64,000 nucleotides of DNA from Paenibacillus sp. FSL R5-0345. GTDB lineage: Bacteria > Bacillota > Bacilli > Paenibacillales > Paenibacillaceae. Location of the stretch: assembly GCF_000758585.1 (NCBI RefSeq), contig NZ_CP009281.1, forward strand, positions 3,286,001 through 3,350,000. Direction: 5' to 3'. Below are positions 16,766-25,804 of the stretch, one piece after another; within the stretch, counting starts at the first letter, position 1, and each line of letters begins with the position of its first letter. The translations under genes were made by a program, and so were the position numbers. The notes under the pieces are model-generated. The model searched no databases. It worked only from the letters and a program-made list of their open reading frames with translations, and was not told the DNA's origin.

Positions 16766-17902
16766 TTAAGCCTTCAACCCTGCTAAATGTAAAGTCTGTT
16801 TCAGACGATCTATATCCACATAAATATCTTCAAATCCCGGAAAACGAATAGCAGGATCTGGCCAGCCTTGACCATACATCATGTAATAATCGAGAGTGTT
16901 ATGGTTGCTGATCATCCAATATGTTGGAACGACATGCCGATCATGAAAAATTTCAATTACTTGAGTTCCGCTTTGACAAAAAGCCAAATTTGCCAGTCCA
17001 GCCCCATGTGCACCCAAGATTACCTTTGCCGAAGCGAATAACTGGATTTGCTGTGCAACCGTCCAATCCTCTAGATAAATGGTTTGAATACTGTATTCCT
17101 CAAGGCAACGAGTAACTTCCATTTCATTGATCAAGCGCCTAGTGCTGGCTTTGTTTCGTGAAATATAAATACGCTCAGGAGTGGCGAGCGTTATATCCCT
17201 ATGTGGCAGGAAAAATTTACGTAGTGTATCCGTAGCCCATGTGGGGTAGTGGGAATTCATCATTAAAGAAGGGACAAGCAGCTGATCAGCTTCATAATAG
17301 GCTTCTGGATTTGTCCGGATTACTAACGACTCTGATATGCCTAACATTGCCCAAGTTTGACCTACAAATGGCCCGTAAGGGTTTGGATTCATGATGATAG
17401 AGGTATAAGGAATTCCACTTGTTTTGAGCATCGCCAGCCGAGGGAGCACATCATACATCCAGTGGAAATAGTTATGGCTTCCACAAAACGTCAACACGGC
17501 TGAGGTCCCTTTTATATGTTGAAGCTTCGGATTATTCCACTGGTGGAACACAGGGTGTTCCTCTGCTTCTAGCATTCTATTTTGCACAGCATCATATTCC
17601 TGTGACAGATCAAAGATTAGCTTTCCTTCCGAAGATAGAACAGCACCAGATTCACCCCACACCCTCCCACTAGAGATGGTAGCTACGTAGCCGCCAAAAG
17701 GCTGTAAGGAATAAGGCGTTAGAACAGGATGGATGTTTGTTTCAATACTTTTAGGAGCAGTGAAGTCGGTCGCCTGACCGAAATCAAACGGAACAACATG
17801 TCCAGCTTCATGGACCATTCCTCTTTGTTCCCATTCTGTTGTAAGTTCCAAGATATTTCGGTAATATCCATGGGGCGTTTCCCCGTTCATAGAAAAACTC
17901 AT
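16766..17902 (-). CDS. Glycosyltransferase family 61 protein
   Basis: The start is ATG 17902, just after AGAGGTGA; an in-frame ATG 14 codons earlier lacks a binding site. The 378-residue protein has the GT61 (formerly DUF563) landmarks: CGSHNYFHWMYDVLPRLAML in the middle, ISRNKASTRRLINEMEV, and VILGAHGAGLANLAFC...VIEIFHD near the C-terminus. GT61 enzymes transfer sugars such as xylose or N-acetylglucosamine. In Bacilli they usually occur in surface polysaccharide or spore-coat clusters. Here it stands alone, so the acceptor is unknown. No signal peptide or membrane segment is present. Confidence 0.85.
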   Translation of the reverse strand: MSFSMNGETPHGYYRNILELTTEWEQRGMVHEAGHVVPFDFGQATDFTAPKSIETNIHPVLTPYSLQPFGGYVATISSGRVWGESGAVLSSEGKLIFDLSQEYDAVQNRMLEAEEHPVFHQWNNPKLQHIKGTSAVLTFCGSHNYFHWMYDVLPRLAMLKTSGIPYTSIIMNPNPYGPFVGQTWAMLGISESLVIRTNPEAYYEADQLLVPSLMMNSHYPTWATDTLRKFFLPHRDITLATPERIYISRNKASTRRLINEMEVTRCLEEYSIQTIYLEDWTVAQQIQLFASAKVILGAHGAGLANLAFCQSGTQVIEIFHDRHVVPTYWMISNHNTLDYYMMYGQGWPDPAIRFPGFEDIYVDIDRLKQTLHLAGLKA

Positions 17903-18037
17903 CGGCTCACCTCTTTTGACCAAGTAGAACTCCAAAAACATCATTAAGCTATTCTATGGTACAAAAAACTTTAGGATACCATTCATTCTGAAAAGGGCGA
18001 GTGAACGGGGCTCAAGGCAGTTAGTTTCATAAAGGGC

Positions 18038-18070
18038 TTGACTTGGAGTGAACTCCAAGTGAAATAATAG
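18038..18070 (+). promoter_or_regulatory. MerR-type promoter and operator of the aldo/keto reductase gene
   Basis: TTGACT (18038-18043) is the -35. The perfect dyad CTTGGAGTGAACTCCAAG (18042-18059) fills the spacer, and an AT-rich -10 (AATAAT or TAATAG) follows at 18063-18070. A long spacer spanned by a dyad is the hallmark of MerR-activated promoters. The sequence resembles AdhR/NmlR operators, and a gene for such a regulator lies just downstream. Confidence 0.8.
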
Positions 18071-18121
18071 CAGATATCAGCAAATGAACTTTATTATCTA
18101 GCGAAAGAGAGGAATCATTAA

Positions 18122-19102
18122 ATGGACTATGTGAAACTTGGTAATACCGGCCTAGATGTATCAAGGCTGTGTCTAGGCTGTATGAGCTTCGGGGTAGCCG
18201 AACGTTGGATTCATAAATGGGTGCTTGATGAGGAGCAGAGCCGGCTGATCATAAAAAAGGCCCTTGAGCTCGGAATTAATTTTTTTGATACGGCTAATGT
18301 GTATTCGGACGGAACAAGTGAAGAGATTCTCGGACGAGCTATTAGGGATTATGCTAATCGAGATGAAATTGTCCTTGCCACTAAGGTCTACAATCGTATG
18401 CACGAAGGACCGAATGGTGCGGGGCTCTCCAGAAAAGCAATCATGAGTGAGATTGACAAGAGTCTTAAAAGATTAGGAACTGATTATGTGGATTTGTACC
18501 AGATTCATCGCTGGGATTATCACACACCTATCGAGGAAACGATGGAGGCTCTTCATGATATTGTTAAGGCGGGTAAAGCGAGATATATTGGTGCTTCAGC
18601 TATGTATGCTTGGCAATTTCAAAAAGCTTTATATGTAGCGGAAAAGAATGGTTGGACTCGGTTTGTATCGATGCAGAATCACCTCAACCTTATCTACCGT
18701 GAAGAAGAGCGCGAGATGTTGCCACTTTGTAAGGAAGAAAAAATCGGTGTTATTCCTTACAGTCCGCTGGCTTCCGGAAGATTAACTCGCGATTGGGCAG
18801 TAACGACACACCGTTCAGAGACCGATCAAATACAAAAATCAAAATATGATGGAACTGCAGATGCAGATCGATTAGTAGTGGAGCGAGTAGCTGCGATCGC
18901 CGAAAAACATGGTGTTCCGCGGATTCATATCGCCCTTGCATGGTTACTTCAGAAAGAACCGGTTACCGCTCCTATTATTGGTGCTACGAAAACATCACAT
19001 CTTGAAGATGCTGTAGGAGCGCTATCGCTTACGTTAACACCGCAAGAAATTATGTTCTTAGAAGAACCTTATACACCTCACCCAATCATTGGTTTTAATT
19101 AA
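18122..19102 (+). CDS. Aldo/keto reductase
   Basis: The 326-residue protein shows the AKR barrel with its catalytic tetrad: Asp and Tyr in FFDTANVYSDG, Lys in LATKVYN, and His in YQIHRWD. Later come VIPYSPLASGRL and the NADPH-site region PIIGATKTSHLEDAV. Members reduce aldehydes and ketones with NADPH in the cytosol. GAGAGGA precedes ATG 18122. The MerR-type promoter and the co-transcribed regulator 27 bases downstream suggest induction by reactive aldehydes. Confidence 0.92.
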   Translation: MDYVKLGNTGLDVSRLCLGCMSFGVAERWIHKWVLDEEQSRLIIKKALELGINFFDTANVYSDGTSEEILGRAIRDYANRDEIVLATKVYNRMHEGPNGAGLSRKAIMSEIDKSLKRLGTDYVDLYQIHRWDYHTPIEETMEALHDIVKAGKARYIGASAMYAWQFQKALYVAEKNGWTRFVSMQNHLNLIYREEEREMLPLCKEEKIGVIPYSPLASGRLTRDWAVTTHRSETDQIQKSKYDGTADADRLVVERVAAIAEKHGVPRIHIALAWLLQKEPVTAPIIGATKTSHLEDAVGALSLTLTPQEIMFLEEPYTPHPIIGFN

Positions 19103-19129
19103 TACCGAGTATCGGAGGATAACGAAAGT

Positions 19130-19477
19130 ATGACTATTTCAGAAGTAAGTGAAAAATTCAATCTGTCACCGGATACGCTCCGCTATTATGAACGCATCGG
19201 TATTATTCCACACGTGAATCGCAATAAAAGTGGAAATAGAGACTATTCGGAAGAAGACTGCAGGTGGATAGAACATATCAAATGTATGCGAGGCATTGGA
19301 CTTCCCGTTGAGATCTTGATTAAATATGTTGAATTGTATAGACAGGGGGATGAGGCTAATCATGCTAGAGTTGAACTCCTAATTGAGCAGCGGAAGCAAC
19401 TCTTATCTAAAATGGAAGAGATGAATAGAGTATTGGAACGGATGGATGAAAAAATTGAACGAATGAGTAAACAATAA
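19130..19477 (+). CDS. MerR family regulator of AdhR/NmlR type
   Basis: The 115-residue protein has the MerR winged helix at the N-terminus (MTISEVSEKFNLSPDTLRYYER...NRDYSEEDCRWIEHI), then a coiled dimerisation helix. Cys52 in HIKCMRGIGLPVE occupies the position of the conserved aldehyde/thiol-reactive cysteine (Cys52) of B. subtilis AdhR. There is no C-terminal metal-binding cluster. It should activate the dyad promoter at 18038-18070, and so both the reductase gene and itself. GGAGG lies 11 bases before the start. Confidence 0.88.
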   Translation: MTISEVSEKFNLSPDTLRYYERIGIIPHVNRNKSGNRDYSEEDCRWIEHIKCMRGIGLPVEILIKYVELYRQGDEANHARVELLIEQRKQLLSKMEEMNRVLERMDEKIERMSKQ

Positions 19478-19502
19478 GTCCTCTTTTGAGGGCTTATTGT
19501 TG
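19472..19502 (+). terminator. Probable terminator after the MerR gene
   Basis: A 12-base-pair stem (19472-19483 with 19488-19499) has a TTTT loop and overlaps the stop codon. The T run is weak, so it may instead be a bidirectional stem for the convergent genes. Confidence 0.55.
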
Positions 19503-19518
19503 TATTAAGTCTGTTCCT

Positions 19519-20382
19519 TTATGACTTCTTTCGATAGGCCTTAGGAGACATACCGTAGGTTTTGGTAAATTGTCGTGTGAAATAATTGCTATCGCTAAAC
19601 CCGCTTTCGTGTGAGATTTGAGTAATACTGAAGTCAGAATGCTTTAGCAAGCTGCAAGCCCGTTCCAGACGCAAACGATGAAGATAGGAGATGGGTGTCG
19701 TCTGATAGTAAGAACGAAAGATCCGATTTAAGTGTCTTACCGATATTCCTGAGTGAGTGGCGATTTGCTCCAACGACAAGGGTTCAAGATAGTGGTCTTC
19801 CATAAAGGAGAGCGCGTTCGCCAAATGAATTAGGTGATTATCCTGGTTCTCTTTATCCTGTTTTTCATAATGCCTTGATAAATAGACAACCAGTTCCATG
19901 AACCGAGAGATAAGCAAAGTCTGATATCCCTGAAGCTTGTTGCTATATTCTTCAATCATACCGGCAATGAGGGAGGTGACGTATTCAAGCATAGGAATAG
20001 GCAAGCTTAATTTACTAGTGTAGGCGTGTTTATGACGATACAACGGTTCCAATACAAACAACGCCTGAAAGCCGTTCGAAGTCCGCAGATCCGATCCAGC
20101 TGTTGACAGCATTTCGGGCTTGTACATAATATTGCAGATCTTAAAATCCTGAGGATCTTTAAAAGCATGCGGGGTTGAACCGTTAATAACAAAGACATTC
20201 CCTTTCTTAATGAATGATTCTTCGGTATTTACAATATGAGTAGCAGTGCCACTCAAGACGATTACAAGCTCTGAGAAATCCACATGTCTGTGAAGGTCAG
20301 TATCGTTGTCATGAAAGCCGTACTGAATAAAGAATGGGAATTTCTGATCCGATGTAAACCAATTTAAATAAAATTCACTCAA
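19519..20382 (-). CDS. AraC family regulator with N-terminal cupin domain
   Basis: I chose TTG 20382, because GGAGGG lies a few bases before it; the ATG seven codons upstream precedes that site. The N-terminal half is a cupin sensor (QYGFHDNDTDLHRHVDFSELVIVLSG, VFVINGSTPHAF). The C-terminal ~100 residues are two AraC helix-turn-helices (LSLEQIATHSGISVRHLNRIFR, ITQISHESGFSDSNYFTRQF). It diverges from the GH43 gene at 20522 and probably controls it in response to a sugar. Length is normal at 287 residues. Confidence 0.88.
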   Translation of the reverse strand: MSEFYLNWFTSDQKFPFFIQYGFHDNDTDLHRHVDFSELVIVLSGTATHIVNTEESFIKKGNVFVINGSTPHAFKDPQDFKICNIMYKPEMLSTAGSDLRTSNGFQALFVLEPLYRHKHAYTSKLSLPIPMLEYVTSLIAGMIEEYSNKLQGYQTLLISRFMELVVYLSRHYEKQDKENQDNHLIHLANALSFMEDHYLEPLSLEQIATHSGISVRHLNRIFRSYYQTTPISYLHRLRLERACSLLKHSDFSITQISHESGFSDSNYFTRQFTKTYGMSPKAYRKKS

Positions 20383-20521
20383 CTTGTTACCCTCCAAAAG
20401 CATGTCTAGATGAATGTCTATATCATGCTATTTTACGACCGAATAATCAAGGTTTATCGTTTAGTAAGTGGAGTATAATCCATGACATAGCCGCAATTGT
20501 TCAACAAAAGGAGAATGCTTC

Positions 20522-22015
20522 ATGAAATATAATAATCCGATATTACCAGGTTTTTATCCAGATCCAAGCATTTGTAGAGTAGGCGAGGATTATTATTTGG
20601 TAAACAGTTCATTTGCTTACGTTCCGGGAATACCCATTTGGCATAGTAAAGATTTAGTCCATTGGAAGCAGCTCGGATATTGTTTGACGCGTGATTCCCA
20701 GCTCCAATTTGATAAATCGGTCGTGTCTGGAGGGGTGTGGGCACCAACCATTCGTCATCATAACGGTCGATTCTACATGGTGACGACGAATCAGGATAGC
20801 GGTGGACACTTTTATGTTTGGACAGAAGATCCAGCAGGTGAATGGTCGGATCCGATCTATGTGGATCAGGAAGGAATTGATCCATCCTTATTTTTTGACG
20901 AAGGAAAAGTGTACTTTACAAGCACTGGAAACAAGGATGGTATGGGAATTTACCAATGTGAGATTGATATCGAAACAGGCCATAAGCTGAGTGATTCCAG
21001 CTTGATATGGACAGGCAGTGGCGGTAAATTCCCTGAAGGACCCCATCTATATAAGGTAAACGGCTACTATTATTTAATGTGTGCAGAAGGCGGGACGGAA
21101 TATGGCCATATGGAGACTATAGCAAGAAGTAGATCACCCTATGGACCGTATGAATCCTCTCCCCGAAATCCTATTTTGACTCATCGAAGCTCGGATTATC
21201 CTATTCAAGCTACAGGTCATGGCGATCTTGTTGAAGCACAGGATGGTAGCTGGTGGGCAGTATTTCTAGGAACTCGGCCGGTAGGTTATCCTTACCGTCA
21301 TCATCTTGGCAGAGAAACATTCCTGGCTCCAGTCCAATGGAGTGAGGATGGATGGCCGATGATTGGTGATAACGGTGTTGTTGGATTAGTAATGGAAGCT
21401 GACACACCTGCACCAGTACTATGGGAAGACGAGCCTGAGACCGATGATTTCAATCAGTCCACTCTAGGAATGAGCTGGAATTTTATTCGTAATGCTAAAA
21501 AAGTCGATTGGTCTTTACAGAAACGAGCAGGATGGCTTGCATTACGAGGATCGGATGTGAGATTGAGCGATAAGGGAACGCCAGCGTTTATTGGTCGTAG
21601 ACAGCGCCACGTGAATTGTGAAATCACCACAAAAATGGAATTCAACCCTTCAGATGGTGATGAAGCGGGTCTCGTTGTGTTTATGGATCAGCAGTATCAC
21701 TACGCATTCGGGCTGACCCATGTAGAAGGTGAAAATGTGATCACACTGCGAAGACAGGTAGGCAGCATAAGAGATGTGAAATATTCTTCTCCTTTTGAGG
21801 GCACAGTTATAGAATTGAAGGTTCAGGCACTCCCAGAGAAATATTTGTTTTCTTATCGAGGCGCAGATCAGATATGGCATCCACTAGGTGAAGCAGAGAC
21901 ACATTTGATCTCTACAGAAGTGGCAGGCGGTTTTACCGGTGTGTTCTTTGGGATGTATAACTACTCTGCCCATGGAACTACCGCATATTATGATTACTTC
22001 CGCTATCAAAAGTGA
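20522..22015 (+). CDS. GH43 beta-xylosidase/alpha-arabinofuranosidase with C-terminal beta-sandwich
   Basis: The GH43 five-bladed propeller spans residues ~5-300: YPDPSI with catalytic base Asp14, GIDPSLFF with Asp120, and KFPEGPHLYK with acid Glu172. A beta-sandwich domain follows (~315-495, DFNQSTLGMSWNF...GVFFGMYNYSAHGTTAYYDYF), as in two-domain GH43 xylosidases. No signal peptide is present, so it acts in the cytosol on imported xylo- or arabino-oligosaccharides. AAAGGAGAA precedes ATG 20522. A -10-like TATAAT lies at about 20474, and the divergent AraC gene is the likely regulator. Sugar specificity is not settled by sequence. Confidence 0.9.
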   Translation: MKYNNPILPGFYPDPSICRVGEDYYLVNSSFAYVPGIPIWHSKDLVHWKQLGYCLTRDSQLQFDKSVVSGGVWAPTIRHHNGRFYMVTTNQDSGGHFYVWTEDPAGEWSDPIYVDQEGIDPSLFFDEGKVYFTSTGNKDGMGIYQCEIDIETGHKLSDSSLIWTGSGGKFPEGPHLYKVNGYYYLMCAEGGTEYGHMETIARSRSPYGPYESSPRNPILTHRSSDYPIQATGHGDLVEAQDGSWWAVFLGTRPVGYPYRHHLGRETFLAPVQWSEDGWPMIGDNGVVGLVMEADTPAPVLWEDEPETDDFNQSTLGMSWNFIRNAKKVDWSLQKRAGWLALRGSDVRLSDKGTPAFIGRRQRHVNCEITTKMEFNPSDGDEAGLVVFMDQQYHYAFGLTHVEGENVITLRRQVGSIRDVKYSSPFEGTVIELKVQALPEKYLFSYRGADQIWHPLGEAETHLISTEVAGGFTGVFFGMYNYSAHGTTAYYDYFRYQK

Positions 22016-22052
22016 TAGAGAAGCGGTACGGTAACGAGTACAAATGAAACGC

Positions 22053-22096
22053 AATAAGCAGCGATTCTCCATTATGGATGAATGGCTGCTTATTTT
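22053..22096 (+). terminator. Terminator of the GH43 gene
   Basis: AATAAGCAGC pairs with GCTGCTTATT (22053-22062, 22085-22094), followed by T residues. Confidence 0.75.
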
Positions 22097-22139
22097 GATT
22101 TATGGCTGTCTCAAGCTCAGTTTAGACTTTAGATAATGT

Positions 22140-23048
22140 TTATCCAATGAGCATCCTTTCTTTCAACTGCTTAATGTCTGCTCTAGGAGGGGCACCAAAC
22201 ATACGAGAATATTCACGGCTGAACTGGGAGGCACTTTCATAACCTACTCGGAATGCAACTTCCGCTGCATCCGCTGACTCGGATAATAAAAGACGTCGGG
22301 CTTCTTGTAATCGCAGCTGTTTTTGAAACTGGATCGGGCTCATAGCAGTGACTTCTTTAAAATGTCTATGGAAGGAAGAGATGCTCATACTGGCCGTTTC
22401 GGCAAGTTCTTCAATTCGTAATGGCTTATCACAGTTGTTGATTATCTGTTCGATTGCCTCATTCACGCGGTAGGTACTGCTGCCTTCCAATGCAATTTGT
22501 GCCAATGCAACACCATAAGGACCTTGCAGTAGCCGATAAAGGATTTCATCGGTATAAATCGGTGCTAAAAACGGAATATCATTAGGTTCATCTAATAAAC
22601 GAACCAATCGAAGAATCGCATCGAGTAAGGATAGATCTATTTGCCCCACAAACATTGCACGCTTTGCGTTTTCTTTAGAAGCGATCTTAAATTCAGAATC
22701 ATTAAGCACTTTTAAGATCTGACTCTGTGTAAAATCAAGCTTGAAGCTCAGATACGGCACGTCGGGAGAAGCTTTAATTATCTTACCGACAACTGGTAAG
22801 TTCATGGATGTTATTAGGTAATTGGCAGGCCCATACTCAAAACGCTCTTGTGCCAATAACAACTCTTTTGTTCCTTGGGCAATGAAGCATAAAGAAGGTG
22901 TATACACTCTAAAGATGGGCTCGGTCACATTGGAGGTGCGAATCACAAACAATGAGGGAATAGCGGTATCTTTTACGCCATCCTGACTGGAGTGACGATC
23001 AATCAATTGAGTGAGTTCTTCTTTTCGCACTTGTATTTCTTTAGACAT
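22140..23048 (-). CDS. AraC family regulator with AraC_N-type sensor domain
   Basis: The N-terminal domain (PSLFVIRTSNVTEPIFRVYTPSLCFIAQGTKELLLAQERFEYGPANYLITSMNLPV) is the AraC_N cupin found in regulators of small oxidoreductase genes. The C-terminus has the two helix-turn-helices (LRIEELAETASMSISSFHRHFK, AAEVAFRVGYESASQFSREYSRMFG). The length of 302 is normal. AGGAGGAG precedes ATG 23048. No divergent target gene is adjacent: the next plus-strand gene has its own TetR-type operators. The target is therefore unknown. Confidence 0.87.
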   Translation of the reverse strand: MSKEIQVRKEELTQLIDRHSSQDGVKDTAIPSLFVIRTSNVTEPIFRVYTPSLCFIAQGTKELLLAQERFEYGPANYLITSMNLPVVGKIIKASPDVPYLSFKLDFTQSQILKVLNDSEFKIASKENAKRAMFVGQIDLSLLDAILRLVRLLDEPNDIPFLAPIYTDEILYRLLQGPYGVALAQIALEGSSTYRVNEAIEQIINNCDKPLRIEELAETASMSISSFHRHFKEVTAMSPIQFQKQLRLQEARRLLLSESADAAEVAFRVGYESASQFSREYSRMFGAPPRADIKQLKERMLIG

Positions 23049-23187
23049 GGGCTCCTCCTAAAGTTGTATTCTAAATCAATTATACGGCAATAAAATGCTT
23101 ATTGTTAGTGGTAGTGAGAGGAATAGGCAAGCAGGATAACGATGTTGGCTGCTATTCAAGAAAAAATAAATTTGGAATTGAGATAAA

Positions 23188-23257
23188 GTGAGTAATTACT
23201 CACTTTTTATTGACTCTCGATTTCTTATGTTGTATATTCGAGTGAGTAATCACTCAC
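23188..23257 (+). promoter_or_regulatory. Promoter bracketed by two TetR operators
   Basis: TTGACT (23210-23215) and TATATT (23233-23238) are separated by 17 bases. GTGAGTAATTACTCAC (23188-23203, a perfect palindrome) lies just before the -35. GTGAGTAATCACTCAC (23242-23257) lies just after the -10. The first downstream gene is a TetR regulator, so autorepression of the whole operon is the natural reading. Confidence 0.85.
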
Positions 23258-23290
23258 TTTTCTGATGAACTCTTAAAAAGGAGTAAAAAA

Positions 23291-23947
23291 ATGACACATG
23301 ATCTATTCGATTCACTAATTGCTGCTCAAAAGACAAAAACAGATAAACAAAAAAAGATAATTGAAATAGCCATTAAATTATTTGCTGAAAAGGGTTTTGC
23401 GAATACTTCAACGGCGGAGATAGCTAAGATGGCAAACGTATCGGAAGGGACGATCTTTAAACACTACGGAACAAAAGATAAGCTGTTGCTCTCGATTATA
23501 CTGCCATTTGTGAAAGATTCTTTACCCTCAATCGCTAATGAGGTTTTTAGTGAAGTCTTAACAGAGGATACGAAGACGTTCGAGCAATTTCTTAAGGGAT
23601 TTTTAAAGAATAGAATAGAATTTTTAGATAGAAATAAAGAGATCTTTCGAGTGTTTGTGAAGGAAGTTATATATAAAGATGAGCTTAAGAAAGAAATAGG
23701 CCCACATTTCATCAAAAATATCTCGCTGCTAATTTCTCGAGTAGTAGAAGAATTCAAGCAACGCGGAGAACTAAAAGATAAACCTACAGATCAAGTTTTG
23801 ATTTATTTAATGACTGTTTGTGGAAGCTTCTTTGTGTCTCGATTTGTATTGTTTGAGAACTATTCCATAAGTGATGAAGAAGTCGAAAACTTTGTTCATT
23901 TCGTAATGGATGGAATAAGAAATCCTTTATCTGAAGCCTCATCCTAA
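23291..23947 (+). CDS. TetR family regulator of the downstream ABC transporter
   Basis: The 218-residue protein has a TetR helix-turn-helix (FANTSTAEIAKMANVSEGTIFKHYGTKDKLLLSI) and a helical ligand domain. AAAAGGAG precedes ATG 23291. It is the first gene of a four-gene run with two ABC ATPases and a permease, 30 bases before the next gene. The bracketing palindromes at its promoter are the probable binding sites. By analogy with similar cassettes, it likely responds to a compound exported by the transporter. Confidence 0.9.
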   Translation: MTHDLFDSLIAAQKTKTDKQKKIIEIAIKLFAEKGFANTSTAEIAKMANVSEGTIFKHYGTKDKLLLSIILPFVKDSLPSIANEVFSEVLTEDTKTFEQFLKGFLKNRIEFLDRNKEIFRVFVKEVIYKDELKKEIGPHFIKNISLLISRVVEEFKQRGELKDKPTDQVLIYLMTVCGSFFVSRFVLFENYSISDEEVENFVHFVMDGIRNPLSEASS

Positions 23948-23977
23948 TAGCTTACTTAGTCAGAAAGGAGCATTTAT

Positions 23978-24928
23978 ATGGCAGTGTTACAGATTGAGCA
24001 TTTAACAAAAGATTATGGGCATCAGCGTGGTGTGTTCGATGTTTCATTCCAAGTTGAAAAAGGTGAAGTTTACGGATTTTTAGGGCCGAACGGAGCGGGT
24101 AAAACGACAACAATTCGCCATATCATGGGATTTTCTCGTCCTCAGAAGGGATACACCTTAGTAAATGGATTGAATAGCTGGGAGAGTGCCAGTGATATTC
24201 AAAAGAATCTAGGGTACTTGCCTGGGGAAATTGCTTTGCCTGAATCGCTGACAGGTACACAGTTTATTAAGATGATGGCTGATTTACGTGGCATCCATGA
24301 TATGGCGCATACTAATTATTTGATCTCAAAATTCGAACTTGATCCAGTGGGTAGTTTAAAACGTATGTCTTTAGGGATGAAGCGGAAGCTCGCGATTGTA
24401 ACAGCATTTATGCATAATCCAGACGTACTTGTTCTTGATGAGCCTACAAGCGGTCTTGATCCCATCATGCAAAATGTATTTATTGATTTTATCAAAGAGG
24501 AAAAAGAGAAAGGGAAGACGATTTTATTATCGAGCCATATTTTTAATGAGATTGATGCTACCTGTGACAAAATATCAATTATCAAAGATGGACGGTTAAT
24601 TTCAACCTTTATTGCTGATGAGCTTCGTCACAATGAGAGCAAAACCTTTGAATTTGAATTCAACTCCAAAGAAGAGTTTGAGCGTTTTAGTAATGAGGTT
24701 CAGTCTCTAAAAAACATTGAGGTCGCTTCTCTAAAAGCGCATAACAATCAAGCGGAAATACGAGTGAATGATAACGATATCAACATGTTTATAAGCTACT
24801 TATCAGAATATGATTTGAAGTTTTTCTCAGAGATCAAGTTTACTCTTGAAGATTACTTTATGAAGTTTTATGACCGAAACTCTAATTCAGAGGGAGGTGC
24901 CATCGATAATGCCATTAATAGAAATTGA
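23978..24928 (+). CDS. ABC transporter ATP-binding protein (first of two paralogues)
   Basis: The nucleotide-binding domain occupies residues ~1-220: Walker A GPNGAGKTT, signature MSLGMKRKL in place of LSGGQ, Walker B VLVLDEPTSGLD, and switch His in SSHIFNEID. A ~90-residue C-terminal extension resembles that of the next gene. This is the BcrA-like group that pairs with ABC-2 type permeases. It is strongly similar to the following ATPase, suggesting an old tandem duplication. AAAGGAGC precedes ATG 23978. The last 20 bases overlap the next gene. Confidence 0.9.
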   Translation: MAVLQIEHLTKDYGHQRGVFDVSFQVEKGEVYGFLGPNGAGKTTTIRHIMGFSRPQKGYTLVNGLNSWESASDIQKNLGYLPGEIALPESLTGTQFIKMMADLRGIHDMAHTNYLISKFELDPVGSLKRMSLGMKRKLAIVTAFMHNPDVLVLDEPTSGLDPIMQNVFIDFIKEEKEKGKTILLSSHIFNEIDATCDKISIIKDGRLISTFIADELRHNESKTFEFEFNSKEEFERFSNEVQSLKNIEVASLKAHNNQAEIRVNDNDINMFISYLSEYDLKFFSEIKFTLEDYFMKFYDRNSNSEGGAIDNAINRN

Positions 24929-25790
24929 AAAATTGACAAAAGATTATGGCCAAGGACGAGGCATTTTTAACATCAATCTCTCGATTGAAAAAGGTGAAGT
25001 ATTTGGCTTTGTCGGCACAAATGGAGCAGGTAAAACCACAGTGATTCGACATTTGATGGGCTTCTTAAAGCCGCAAATCGGAAGTGTAAGAATTAACGGA
25101 ATGGACTGCTGGGAAGACTCAGCTGAGATAAAGAAAATGATAGGCTATACGCCTGGAGAGATCGCATTTCCTGATGCTCCAACTGGAACAGAATTCCTGA
25201 AACAGCAGGCTGAGCTGTTAGGACTCAAAGATATGACCTACGCAAATACAATCATCGAGAAGCTTCAACTAGATCCGACTGCTAACTTGAAAAGAATGTC
25301 CAAGGGAATGAAACAAAAGACAGCAATTGTTGCTACCTTAATGGCTGATCCTGATATTCTGATTCTAGATGAACCAACAACAGGACTTGACCCGCTAATG
25401 AGAGCTGAATTTGTAGATATCTTAAACGATGAAAAGAAGAAAGGCAAAACGATATTTATGTCGAGTCATATGTTTGAAGAGGTTGAACATACGTGTGACA
25501 AGGTTGCTCTTATTAAAGATGGTCAGATTATTGCTGTGAAATCGACACTTGAGGTTAAACATAATGAAGAGAAGACGTACAAAATAGAGTTTACTTCGCA
25601 TGAAGACTACCAACGATTTTTAACAGAGCCATTTAATTGTGTCGATCAACGTGAAAGTCAAAATCAAGTCATTGTTAATATACATGATCGTCATATCAAT
25701 ACGCTTTTCAAAGTGCTCAAAGGCTATGAAATCAAGTTTATCACTGAGAACAAGTACACACTCGAAAAATACTTCAGAAGTCTTTACTAA
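24909..25790 (+). CDS. ABC transporter ATP-binding protein (second paralogue)
   Basis: I start it at ATG 24909, seven bases after a GGGAGGTGCC site; an in-frame ATG at 24870 has no site and no alignment support. Walker A is GTNGAGKTT, the signature MSKGMKQKT, Walker B ILILDEPTTGLD, and the switch His lies in SSHMFEEVE. Its order of motifs and its C-terminal domain match the preceding ATPase. One permease gene follows, so the two ATPases probably form a heterodimer on it. The cargo is unknown. Confidence 0.9.
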   Translation: MPLIEIEKLTKDYGQGRGIFNINLSIEKGEVFGFVGTNGAGKTTVIRHLMGFLKPQIGSVRINGMDCWEDSAEIKKMIGYTPGEIAFPDAPTGTEFLKQQAELLGLKDMTYANTIIEKLQLDPTANLKRMSKGMKQKTAIVATLMADPDILILDEPTTGLDPLMRAEFVDILNDEKKKGKTIFMSSHMFEEVEHTCDKVALIKDGQIIAVKSTLEVKHNEEKTYKIEFTSHEDYQRFLTEPFNCVDQRESQNQVIVNIHDRHINTLFKVLKGYEIKFITENKYTLEKYFRSLY

Positions 25791-25804
25791 AGGAGGAGAA
25801 ACCA

